Shown here in pieces: positions 41,046-49,088 of a stretch of DNA of 64,000 bases (within the stretch, counting starts at the first letter, position 1; each line of letters starts with the position of its first letter). The position numbers and the translations under genes were made by a program. The stretch comes from Methylobacter luteus IMV-B-3098 (lineage in GTDB: Bacteria; Pseudomonadota; Gammaproteobacteria; Methylococcales; Methylomonadaceae). The notes below the pieces were generated by a model. That model had not been told where the DNA came from and did not search any database. It saw only the letters and a list, made by a program, of their open reading frames with translations. Location: positions 559,376 to 623,375 of the forward strand of contig NZ_KE386569.1 of the NCBI RefSeq assembly GCF_000427625.1. Direction: 5' to 3'.

Positions 41046-41127
41046 AAGGCTTACCCTTAAACTTAAAGGGCAAAGCCGCGCGGATATGCCTGTTCCCAGT
41101 GGAGGAGGCTGGGCGGGCCGAGGCCGG

Positions 41128-41157
41128 AAGCGGCTGTTTTTTAGCCTCCGCTTCCGT
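41128..41157 (-). terminator. Possible terminator after the SulP gene
   Basis: CGGAAGCGG and CCGCTTCCG with a loop containing a T-run lie about 85 bases beyond the SulP stop codon. There is no classical T-tract after the stem on the leftward strand, so support is modest. Confidence 0.35.
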
Positions 41158-41239
41158 TCGGGAATTGACTGTCGTTGCAGGCAGTGGGAACGTCCGGGCC
41201 GCTTTCTATAAACAGCCTTGCCCGGCTTCCATGCAAGCT

Positions 41240-42895
41240 TTACTTTAGCCTGTCATCGGCGGTCATCAAGCGCGCCGCCAGTTTATGGTCGGAGAATTTT
41301 TCCAGGGCATGGCCGACCTGTTGACACTTTCCGCCTTGAGCTTCGTAGTCCCGGCTGAAGTCGTCGATAAATTCCATGACGGTATGATCGATCAGGTAGC
41401 CGTTTGAAAAATCGAACACCAGGGTTTTGCCGCCTTCAAGTTCGCTCAGCGCTTTTCTCAGCGGCAGAAAATTCGAAAACAGCGCCGATCCCAGCAATTT
41501 AACGACGATGGTCTGGCGGTCGGGCCGGTCAATTTTAAAATAAATGCGGAACATATTATCCAGCCAGACGCCGCGCATGACCTGAATCGCCAGCTTGGCG
41601 GCTATGCCGAGCGCCACACCGATCAGCAAATCCGTCGCCAGCACGCCGACAATCGTGATGACGAACAGGAACAGCTGTTCCACGCCGACAGACAGGACAT
41701 GCTGGAAGGTTTTGGGCGATGTCAGGCGATAGCCGGTATAGACCAATAGCGCGGCCAGTGTCGCCAGCGGAATGCTATGGATGACATGCGGAAACAGCAG
41801 AAAAAATCCCAGGAAAATCAAACCATGGAAAAAATTGGCCCAGCCGGTTCGGGCGCCGCTTTCGATATTGGCCGAGCTGCGCACGATTTCGGCGATCATC
41901 GGCACGCCGCCCAGCAAACCGGCGACCACATTGCCCATGCCGACGGCGGCCAGATCACGGTCGAGATCGCTGGTGCGGTTATACGGGTCGAGTTTGTCCA
42001 CGGCGCTGGCAACCAGCAGAGTCTCAAGGCTGCCTATCAGGCAGATGCCGATTACGGCTTCCCAGAATTCAACGGTCATGGCCTTGGAAAAGTCCGGAAA
42101 ATAGAAGATGGACGTAAACTGGTCGGGAATGTCGACTAGAAATTGCGGCTGAATCAGATGTGCGTGATTGGCCAGATAGGCTTTGTCCAGAAAGAAAGCG
42201 TGGATGTGTTCATGTTGCAGACCGAAAAATTGCCCCAAACCCATGCCGGTTATCAGCACAACCAGCGGCGCCGGCACTTTCTTTAAGGTCGGGTGCCTGA
42301 GCAGCGGCCAGACAATCAGAATCGCCAGTCCGCTCAGGCCGATGAAGGCAACCGCGTGAGTAGGGTAGAGCATACTGTGCGGAATCTGGGCAATGGTTGA
42401 AAGAATACTGCCGAATTCCAGGTTGACGCCCAGCAGGACATGGCTTTGCTTGGCGATGATAATCAGGCCGATCGCGGCCAGCATGCCATGCACGACGGAC
42501 GTCGGGAAAAACGAGCTCAATTGCCCGGCCCGATAGACGCCCAGCAACACTTGCAGGACGCTGGCAATGACGATTGCGCCCAGCGTATAGCGGTAGCCGG
42601 CCATCGCATCGCCTTCTCCCAGCGCCTGCACGGCGCTGTAGAGCACCACGATCAAGCCGGCGGCGGGGCCGTTGATGGTCAGATGCGAACCGTTGATCCG
42701 CGATACCAGAAGGCCCCCGACCATGGCGGAGATAATGCCGGCGGCCGGCGGAAAGCCGGAGGCCAGGGAAATGCCCAGGCACAGCGGCAAGGCCAGTAAA
42801 AAAACCAGGAAACCGGAGGCCAGATCGCGGCGCCAGTTTTCCGCCAGGCCTGCCAAACCGGTCTTGGGTAAACTAGATTGCATAGGTTTATTCAT
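41240..42895 (-). CDS. SulP family anion transporter with STAS domain
   Basis: 551 residues. About 10-14 membrane helices in residues 20-430, beginning DLASGFLVFLLALPLCLGIS and ISAMVGGLLVSRINGSHLTI, with GPAAGLIVV and VVHGMLAAIGLIIIAKQSHV, the SulP core. The C-terminal STAS domain (about 460-545) reads TIVVKLLGSALFSNFLPLRK and VFDFSNGYLIDHTVMEFIDD. SulP proteins move sulfate, bicarbonate or other anions across the inner membrane. The HGMLAAIG sequence is typical of the bacterial group that includes bicarbonate transporters, but the substrate cannot be read from sequence. It stands alone, divergent from the toxin-antitoxin pair. Confidence 0.9.
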   Translation of the reverse strand: MNKPMQSSLPKTGLAGLAENWRRDLASGFLVFLLALPLCLGISLASGFPPAAGIISAMVGGLLVSRINGSHLTINGPAAGLIVVLYSAVQALGEGDAMAGYRYTLGAIVIASVLQVLLGVYRAGQLSSFFPTSVVHGMLAAIGLIIIAKQSHVLLGVNLEFGSILSTIAQIPHSMLYPTHAVAFIGLSGLAILIVWPLLRHPTLKKVPAPLVVLITGMGLGQFFGLQHEHIHAFFLDKAYLANHAHLIQPQFLVDIPDQFTSIFYFPDFSKAMTVEFWEAVIGICLIGSLETLLVASAVDKLDPYNRTSDLDRDLAAVGMGNVVAGLLGGVPMIAEIVRSSANIESGARTGWANFFHGLIFLGFFLLFPHVIHSIPLATLAALLVYTGYRLTSPKTFQHVLSVGVEQLFLFVITIVGVLATDLLIGVALGIAAKLAIQVMRGVWLDNMFRIYFKIDRPDRQTIVVKLLGSALFSNFLPLRKALSELEGGKTLVFDFSNGYLIDHTVMEFIDDFSRDYEAQGGKCQQVGHALEKFSDHKLAARLMTADDRLK

Positions 42896-43123
42896 AAATT
42901 GGTCTTATTTTAAGAATCGGATTCCCAGGAATTGGGATGCTGTATATTTAAGTCGGTCTGCCATGAATGACCGGTTTGCGGTAGCCTTTGCAACCGATGC
43001 GCCTGACTTAGGTGGCAGAGTTGTCGAATTATAGCTTATTACCGGCTTTGTCGACGAAGCGGATAGGGCAGCAAGGGATTGCGTATTGATTTTTTTGATT
43101 TGTGACTTTAGATTATCGGATAT

Positions 43124-43140
43124 GGCCCTATAATAGGACC
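43124..43140 (+). promoter_or_regulatory. Antitoxin promoter -10 within a 17-bp palindrome
   Basis: GGCCCTATAATAGGACC: an inverted repeat with one mismatch. It contains a perfect TATAAT (43129-43134), 28 bases upstream of the antitoxin ATG. Binding of the Xre-type antitoxin here would cover the promoter and give the autoregulation usual for such pairs. Confidence 0.6.
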
Positions 43141-43168
43141 AACATAACGGGCAAATAGCGAGGCATTT

Positions 43169-43534
43169 ATGGCAAGCGTGGATTTTTTACATGAGGTTAT
43201 TAACGATGAAGGCTATGTGGCCGCGAATTCGCTGGCCAGGGTTCTTCACATTACGCAGCATGACCTTGCCGAGGTGACGGGGCTGTCGCGCGACTCCGTT
43301 TCCAAGAGCAACCGGGTCAAGAGCAAAACGACACAGGCCCGATTGCGGGACACCGTCGAAATCATCAATCATGTAGCGGAATGGTCCGGCGGCGCAGGCC
43401 GCGCCTTTGCCTGGTTCCGTTCCCAGCCGCTGCCCTCGTTCGGCGATAAAACCGCCGAGGATCTCGTCAAGGAAGGCCGCGCGGCCGCCGTTAAAGCCTA
43501 TCTCTCCCGCATCGCCGACGGCGGCTACGCTTGA
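43169..43534 (+). CDS. Xre/MbcA/ParS-type antitoxin
   Basis: 121 residues. N-terminal helix-turn-helix (about 20-60: ANSLARVLHITQHDLAEVTG, SRDSVSK) and C-terminal toxin-binding domain (about 65-120: FAWFRSQPLPSFGDKTAEDL), the DUF2384/MbcA layout. It neutralises the RES toxin encoded next and probably represses the operon. GAGG precedes the ATG; a palindrome overlaps the -10 box. The gene ends GCTTGA, and the toxin reads TTG from the same bases, a 4-base overlap. Confidence 0.9.
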   Translation: MASVDFLHEVINDEGYVAANSLARVLHITQHDLAEVTGLSRDSVSKSNRVKSKTTQARLRDTVEIINHVAEWSGGAGRAFAWFRSQPLPSFGDKTAEDLVKEGRAAAVKAYLSRIADGGYA

Positions 43535-44076
43535 AAGTACCCACCAGCCAATTCACCGGAATAGTTTATCGAGCCCATCATCCCATGTGGGCCTACACGC
43601 CCCTCTCAGGGGAGGGCGCAAAAAGGCACGGCGGGCGCTTCAACCGGCCCGGCAACAGCGCACTCTACACCTCACTGGACCCGACCACAGCCTGGATGGA
43701 AGCGCAACAGGGTTTCCCGTTCAAGCCCCAGCCCATGACGCTGGTGGCGTACCAGGTTGACTGCGCCCATATCGCCGATCTGAATGATCACAAAATACAA
43801 CAGTTTATCGATTGCCCGCTAGGCTGCGCCTGGGAGGACATGGCCTTCCGTAACCTGGAGCCGCCGACCTGGCTGCTGGCCGATCGACTGCAGGCCTGCG
43901 GCATCGCCGGCATTCGGGTGCGCAGCTTCGCGCCCGGCTGCTCGACGGACAACCATAACCTGGTGTTGTGGCGATGGTCGGATGCGGAGCCTCACTCGGT
44001 GCAGGTCATCGATGATCTGGGCCGGCTGCCGAAGACGCCTGACTCGTGGGCTGGCGGGGTGGAGGTTGATAAGTAG
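43531..44076 (+). CDS. RES domain toxin (NAD+-targeting)
   Basis: 181 residues from TTG 43531, which overlaps the antitoxin stop by four bases. The only later ATG (MWAYTP) would cut off conserved Arg14, so the TTG start is right. RES motifs: IVYRAHHP (Arg14), GGRFNRPG (Arg36), ALYTSLDPTTAWMEA (Tyr46, Ser48, Glu57) and later WEDMAF. Relatives (Res, MbcT) break down NAD+ and stall growth; the antitoxin binds the active site. Use of a weak TTG start on the toxin is consistent with keeping its level below the antitoxin. The module seems complete and functional. Confidence 0.9.
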   Translation: MKVPTSQFTGIVYRAHHPMWAYTPLSGEGAKRHGGRFNRPGNSALYTSLDPTTAWMEAQQGFPFKPQPMTLVAYQVDCAHIADLNDHKIQQFIDCPLGCAWEDMAFRNLEPPTWLLADRLQACGIAGIRVRSFAPGCSTDNHNLVLWRWSDAEPHSVQVIDDLGRLPKTPDSWAGGVEVDK

Positions 44077-44131
44077 ACATGAATTTAAAAGCGATTTTTT
44101 AAAAATTCAGATTCCAGACTCGTATTCCCAT

Positions 44132-44362
44132 CTGATGTTACGCAGACAATTGGCCCCTACGTCAAATGACGCCTGTAGGGTCGAACTAATTCGACCCGAG
44201 ACGCCTTGTTAGTCATTGAGTGCGAATAGTGCGAATACCCAAAGGGCACAAGTGAATTCGCACCTACAAGCGCATTGGGCCGCTTTCGGTCAAGGCGGCT
44301 CAAGAGCGGTAGTGCCCGGGAGCGGCAAACGGCATAAAAAAGCTGCCCGTGCGTAACATCAG
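44132..44362. mobile_element. Intact MITE, 231 bp, perfect 12-bp terminal inverted repeats
   Basis: Begins CTGATGTTACGC and ends GCGTAACATCAG, exact complements. It is flanked by the 7-base duplication TTCCCAT (44125-44131 and 44363-44369). Inside lie GTAG-GGTCGAAC..TTCGACC and a long GTGCGAAT...ATTCGCAC-CTAC hairpin, both of GTAG-REP form. No open frame, so it depends on a transposase elsewhere. Same family as 6020-6112, 8271-8518 and 17683-17850. Confidence 0.9.
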
Positions 44363-44369
44363 TTCCCAT

Positions 44370-44580
44370 GACAGAAATCAATTGGTCATGCCCCCGATTG
44401 TGATAATTAGAATATTGATTGAATGTTCTACTTTGCTAACACAATTCAAATAATCGTGTCGAAATCGGCGAAGTAGCCAAAATGTCATGATCTCTTGAGG
44501 CCGCGCAGGGTAAGGGATCATGAGTCCGACCTTAAAAGGTTCTGCCATCACATCTTCCGCGGGAAGAAAGGCGGCTTGCT
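44370..44580. other. Leader of the propeller gene
   Basis: About 210 AT-rich bases then a GC-rich leader (TTCCGCGGGAAGAAAGGCGG). No gene and no clear promoter match. The ribosome site before ATG 44581 is weak (AAAGGCGG). Confidence 0.3.
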
Positions 44581-45723
44581 ATGCAGACCCATAGAACAAA
44601 ACCGGTATTCCTCGTTGCTCTGCTGATGATACTGATCATGGCGCCAAGGGCATGGGCCGATACGGCCTATGTCGCCAACGAGCAGAGTGTCACTATCTCC
44701 GTAATCGATACAAACACGGACACCGTAACCGCTACCATCGGTCTGGGCTCGGACCCCGCCATAACAGGCACGCCGCAGCCGGATGGACCGTTAAACGGCG
44801 AAGCCGACCATCACAAACCCTTCTATAACGGGCATGTGGACCCGCACGGGCTGTGGCTCACGCCCGACGGTTCGATCCTGCTCGTGGCCTGCCGCATCTC
44901 GGGGACTGTCGTAGCCATCGATACGGCGACCAACAACGTCCTCGGCTATACACCCGTAGGCCGGGAGCCTCATCTTGCCACCGTACACCCGAACGGGGAC
45001 GAGGCCTGGGTGGCAGTTCGCGGCGAGGACTATATCGACGTGCTGAAGCTTGACGACGATGATCTCTTCAAGCCCGGCCTGCGGCGCACCGATCGCATGG
45101 AAATCACAAATACCATCAGCACCATGCGCGGGCCATCGATGGTCTCCTTCACCTCCAACGGACAGTTCGGTTTTGTGGTTTCCGGCAAGGAAGCGGTGGT
45201 CCAGAAGATCAATGCCAGTACACATAAAGTCATCGCCAGCGCGGCCGTGCCGGCACCCTTCAGCCCCTTCGGCCTGGTGACGCCTGACGACCAGGAACTG
45301 TATATCGTCCATAAGGGCGCGGGCACACTGTCGATATTGCGCACCAGCGATCTTGGCGCCATCACGACGTTAAATGTGGGGCCGCGCGCCAACCACATCT
45401 TCTTCGTCGGCGGCCTGGCCTATGTCACCATTGGCGGGCCGGCGCCCAGTCCCGGTAATCCCGACCCCGAGGGGAAGATCGTGATTATTGATCGCGCAAC
45501 ACGGGCTATCGTGAACCAGCTCACCGGACCGGCGTTCAAAGGCGAGCCGCACGCCATCTGGTCCACTGAGGACCAGAGCAAGCTCTATGTAGGCCATGAG
45601 CGCGGCAATCAGGTAACGGTCATCGTCGCCAACGGTCTCAATGATGCGTCCGATGATAAGGTCCTGACCACGATCAGCGACCCGTTCATCAAACGGCCGA
45701 TCGATATTGTCGTCAAGCCGTAG
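44581..45723 (+). CDS. Secreted YVTN/YncE beta-propeller protein
   Basis: 380 residues. Signal peptide KPVFLVALLMILIMAPRAWA, cut before DTAYVANEQS. Seven YVTN-type blades fill the mature protein (YVANEQSVTISVIDTNTDTV, LLVACRISGTVVAIDTATNN, LYIVHKGAGTLSILRTSD, KLYVGHERGNQVTVIVAN). One insertion rich in His, Pro and Asp follows the first blade (PDGPLNGEADHHKPFYNGHV). Such propellers bind ligands or accompany redox enzymes in the periplasm; there is no heme motif. Single-gene unit closed by its own hairpin. Distantly similar to the propeller at 23866 but without the extra domains. Function unknown. Confidence 0.8.
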   Translation: MQTHRTKPVFLVALLMILIMAPRAWADTAYVANEQSVTISVIDTNTDTVTATIGLGSDPAITGTPQPDGPLNGEADHHKPFYNGHVDPHGLWLTPDGSILLVACRISGTVVAIDTATNNVLGYTPVGREPHLATVHPNGDEAWVAVRGEDYIDVLKLDDDDLFKPGLRRTDRMEITNTISTMRGPSMVSFTSNGQFGFVVSGKEAVVQKINASTHKVIASAAVPAPFSPFGLVTPDDQELYIVHKGAGTLSILRTSDLGAITTLNVGPRANHIFFVGGLAYVTIGGPAPSPGNPDPEGKIVIIDRATRAIVNQLTGPAFKGEPHAIWSTEDQSKLYVGHERGNQVTVIVANGLNDASDDKVLTTISDPFIKRPIDIVVKP

Positions 45724-45762
45724 CCGCTCCCAAGAAGGACAAGGAGCGGAGGGATTTTTGAA
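45724..45762 (+). terminator. Putative terminator after the propeller gene
   Basis: CCGCTCC and GGAGCGG form a stem around CAAGAAGGACAA; AGGGATTTTTG follows. It begins directly at the stop codon. Confidence 0.6.
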
Positions 45763-45856
45763 CCTGTCGGCTGGCCGGGAATCTGCGCCTGCTTCATGAC
45801 AAGGCCATGTATCCTTGACGGAAAGAGGCAATGCTTATTATTGACGAGGAGAAAAT

Positions 45857-47950
45857 ATGAAGAACTTCGAGAACATCCTCAAACAAACCGAGCAGCGCTA
45901 TTTCAATAGAAACAGGGAGCGGAACGAAAAGACCAAGCTCATCAGAGAAGGAAAGATATTTGAGGCAAATCCGCCGGAATTGGTTGAAAACCGATTATCC
46001 CGCCTCAACGCCGATTCCAGTACGGCCAGGGCGATTATCGGCGAAGGATTGAAATTTACGCCAACCAAACCCAGTGTTCCTCCTCCCCGGAACTTTCCCA
46101 TAGCGCTGGAGCGGATACTGGGCACGAACGATTTTATGGGCATCGGTTTTCTCGAAAAAGGCCTGTCCATCTCTCACGCTGTGGCGCGCGTACAGATCAA
46201 GAGTTCTCAAGGCGCTGTGGTCGGCTACGGGACGGGTTTCCTGGTTTCGCCCCGGTTGCTGATGACCAATAATCATGTTCTCGAAGCGCGCGAAGCTGCG
46301 ACCGCCAGCCTGGCAGAGTTCAATTTTCAGGTTGGCCTTGATGGTCAGTTCAAGATTTCCCGCGTTTTCCAGTTCGCGCCCGAGGAGTTCTTTCTGACCG
46401 ATCCGACGCTTGATTATACCCTTGTTGCATTGCGCCCGGACCCGGGCCTGGCCGAGTTCGGCTGGCTTCGCCTCATTCAGGAGTCGGGCAAGCTGATGGT
46501 CGGGGAGTGGGTTAACATCATTCAACATCCCAATGGTGAACCGAAGCAGCTGGCGCTTCGTGAAAACCGCGTAGTGGACGAGCTTGAGCGGTTCCTGCAC
46601 TATCAGACAGACACGGCGCCGGGCTCCTCCGGCTCGCCGGTATTCAACGACCAGTGGGAAGTCGTCGCGCTCCACCATTCCGGCGTGCCTGAGCGCGACC
46701 CTCAGGGCAATGTGCTGACGACGGACGGCCGCCGTTGGGAACCCTGGATGGGAGAGCACCGCATTGCCTGGAAAGCCAACGAGGGAGCGCTGGTCAGCCG
46801 GCTTGTGGCTCATATCAAGAACCAGCGTTTGAACGCCGCACAGCAGCGGATGCGGACAGAAATGTTCGAAGCGGCTCCGCCATTCATTCATGTACCCGAA
46901 GTTGATTTATCGGCGGACAAATCCGGCATTCCGCTCCAATCGCAACCTGAATTAAACAGGGACGGCGGAATGACCTGGACGATTCCCCTACGCATCCATG
47001 TCAGCCTGGGCAGAGCAGTCCCGGCCGGAGTTGCCCCGATATCGGAACAGCCGTCTGAAACAGAGCCTGCCGCGCCGCCCGGAGAAGATGCAGCGCTCCG
47101 GGAAGCGCTGAACGAGCTGGCATTGGCCGAGACCCGAGCTTATTACGATGCGGAGACGGATGCGCGAGCGGCGGACGCGTATTATGCCGATATCCCTGCC
47201 AGCATCTCCGGCACAAGCCTGTTCGAGAAGCTTAATCAATTGCTGCGGTCCACGCACCGGACCCGGATCGCGTATAAACCGGCGCGCCATGTCTATCCCT
47301 GGGTGGATCTGCATCCGGACCGCAGGATACGCAGCATCTATTCAGGTCAGGATTTCGAGCCGGAAACGCTTATCCGCGAGGATTTCAGGATTGACCAGGA
47401 GCGCGCGGCGAAAATGCGCGAATTCCTCCTTAAAGAGAGCAGTCCGTCTCCTGAAAGAATCGCAGAAGAACTGGACTTTCTGGAAAGTCAGGCTCCCTAC
47501 AATTGTGAGCATGTGGTTCCGCAGTCCTGGTTCGGCAAGCGCGAGCCGATGCGCGGCGATCTTCATCATCTGTTTGCCTGCGAAACCCGATGCAACAGTT
47601 TCCGCTCAAACATTCCCTACTACGATTTTCCCGATTTCGAGGAAGCCGTCATGGACATGTGCGGCAAGCGTTTAGGAGACGACAAGTTCGAACCGCTCAG
47701 AGGCAAGGGCGCCGTAGCGAGGGCGGCGCTGTATTTTATGCTGCGTTACCCCGGCGAAGTAGGCGATGAAGGCCGCGAAATGCAGGCGGATCGCCTGCCG
47801 ACACTGCTGGCCTGGCACAGGGCTAACCTGCCGGACGAATACGAAAAGCACCGCAACATGGCCATCTACGAGAAGCAGGGGAACCGGAATCCATTGATCG
47901 ACCGGCCGGAGTGGGCGGACAACGTCGAGTTCACGCTCGGTATAAGCTGA
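45857..47950 (+). CDS. Trypsin-like serine protease fused to endonuclease I domain
   Basis: 697 residues; GAGGAG precedes the ATG. No signal peptide or membrane helix, so the protein looks cytosolic. Residues about 105-320 are a trypsin-fold protease of the V8/glutamyl-endopeptidase type: His140 (MTNNHVLEA), Asp186 (DPTLDYTLVAL) and Ser258 (APGSSGSPVF). After a linker with WTIPLRIHVSLG (375-386) and a Pro/Glu-rich part, residues about 420-690 are an endonuclease I (EndA) family nuclease: CEHVVPQSWF (His552), GDLHHLFA (567-574), CNSFRSNIPY (579-588), GAVARAALYFMLRY (618-631) and QGNRNPLID (674-682). Both active sites look complete. A cytosolic protease-nuclease fusion suggests a defence or self-processing toxin role; this is inference. 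Confidence 0.85.
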   Translation: MKNFENILKQTEQRYFNRNRERNEKTKLIREGKIFEANPPELVENRLSRLNADSSTARAIIGEGLKFTPTKPSVPPPRNFPIALERILGTNDFMGIGFLEKGLSISHAVARVQIKSSQGAVVGYGTGFLVSPRLLMTNNHVLEAREAATASLAEFNFQVGLDGQFKISRVFQFAPEEFFLTDPTLDYTLVALRPDPGLAEFGWLRLIQESGKLMVGEWVNIIQHPNGEPKQLALRENRVVDELERFLHYQTDTAPGSSGSPVFNDQWEVVALHHSGVPERDPQGNVLTTDGRRWEPWMGEHRIAWKANEGALVSRLVAHIKNQRLNAAQQRMRTEMFEAAPPFIHVPEVDLSADKSGIPLQSQPELNRDGGMTWTIPLRIHVSLGRAVPAGVAPISEQPSETEPAAPPGEDAALREALNELALAETRAYYDAETDARAADAYYADIPASISGTSLFEKLNQLLRSTHRTRIAYKPARHVYPWVDLHPDRRIRSIYSGQDFEPETLIREDFRIDQERAAKMREFLLKESSPSPERIAEELDFLESQAPYNCEHVVPQSWFGKREPMRGDLHHLFACETRCNSFRSNIPYYDFPDFEEAVMDMCGKRLGDDKFEPLRGKGAVARAALYFMLRYPGEVGDEGREMQADRLPTLLAWHRANLPDEYEKHRNMAIYEKQGNRNPLIDRPEWADNVEFTLGIS

Positions 47951-48019
47951 AGGCATAGCAGTAGGACTGCCGGAACGCACTGAGTTGTTGGCGATGCCGG
48001 CACGCAGCACCGTAGCACC

Positions 48020-48099
48020 GTAGGGTACGCACTGCGTACCTCTCCAAAGCCGCAACGAGTCAGATAGGGTTTGAAAAAGGTATGCGCTGCATACCCTAC
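48020..48099. repeat. REPIN family IV
   Basis: GTAG-GGTACGCACTGCGTACC facing GTAG-GGTATGCAGCGCATACC in reverse, ending at CTAC 48096-48099. It sits between the protease-nuclease gene and the nitroreductase gene. Confidence 0.8.
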
Positions 48100-48165
48100 A
48101 AAACTTAGGAGATATTGCAATCGGTCAATTGTCTAAATGCAATTCAAAAACCCGGAGAAGCCGTT

Positions 48166-48777
48166 ATGTCCGACAAAAAAGCCTCACCTGATTATCCCGT
48201 ACACGAGTTTATAGCGGCACGTTGGAGCCCTTACGCCTTCGCGGGCCGGCCGGTTCCGGAGGACGATCTTCGCTCGCTGTTTGAAGCGGCCCGCTGGGCG
48301 CCGTCTTCCTATAACGAGCAGCCCTGGAGCTATATCATAGCGACGAAGGACAATCCCGAGCAGTTTCAGGAGCTTCTGTCCTGCCTGGTTGAGGGCAATC
48401 AGGTTTGGGCGAAGGCCTCGCCGGTGCTGGCTTTGGGCATCGTCAGCCTGAAGTTCGCGCGCAACGGCAAGGTCAATCGGGCCGCCGTTCACGACCTTGG
48501 CCTTGCCGCAGGCAACCTGCTGTTCGAAGCCACCGCCAGGGGACTAGTTGTTCACCAGATGATCGGCATTCTGCCGGATCGGGCGCGCGAGGTGTATGCG
48601 ATACCCGAAGATTCGGAGGCGTGGACGGCGCTTGCCATCGGCTACAAGGGCGATATAGCCGGCCTGCCTGATAATCTGAAAGAGCGCGATCTGGCGCCGA
48701 GACAGCGCAAGCCGTTGAGCCAGTTTGTATTCAGCGGCAAATGGGGAAGTCCATCGCCGCTGGCGACTAAGCCGTGA
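48166..48777 (+). CDS. Nitroreductase family protein
   Basis: 203 residues from ATG 48166 (GGAG eight bases upstream; an in-frame start at 48115 lacks this). FMN-binding nitroreductase fold: RWSPYAFAGRPVPEDDLRSL, then FEAARWAPSSYNEQPWSYII (the R.APS..N.QPW FMN motif), DLGLAAGNLLFEATARGLVV in the middle and AIGYKGD near the end. Such flavoproteins reduce nitro-aromatics, quinones or enones with NAD(P)H. The substrate is not readable. Stand-alone cytosolic gene. Confidence 0.9.
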   Translation: MSDKKASPDYPVHEFIAARWSPYAFAGRPVPEDDLRSLFEAARWAPSSYNEQPWSYIIATKDNPEQFQELLSCLVEGNQVWAKASPVLALGIVSLKFARNGKVNRAAVHDLGLAAGNLLFEATARGLVVHQMIGILPDRAREVYAIPEDSEAWTALAIGYKGDIAGLPDNLKERDLAPRQRKPLSQFVFSGKWGSPSPLATKP

Positions 48778-49088
48778 GGCTTGGGAAAACGCAAGGCAAC
48801 TTGCGTATCTGTGGCGACCATTCTGTCATCACGCACTGATGAAAGGGCGATTAAACCAGCCCATCCGGATGCAGATGGCGGATTAATCCACGAGAGCGCA
48901 AAAAAATCCTTTCAGCCTGTTGATTAGAGTCAACTAAAAGGCGGCCTGTCCACGTGAGCGGAACGAAAGCGGGATAGCCGGGTCAACTTTTGCATCAACT
49001 AGATGACGGCGGCATAAGAATATGCTAACACGCGAGCGCATCTCACCGCGCTCCGTTTCACTCCAACCATCATGGTCGAGGAGGATTT
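48778..49088. other. Intergenic region, nothing recognised
   Basis: 311 bases of mixed composition. I see no gene, no strong hairpin and no clear repeat. A GAGGAGG ribosome site at its right end belongs to the next gene. Confidence 0.4.

Noticed and set aside
40979-41248. 89-codon frame between the giant oxidase and the SulP gene
   Set aside because: It overlaps the duplicated upstream element and a stem-loop, and its product has no features. Not supported as a gene.
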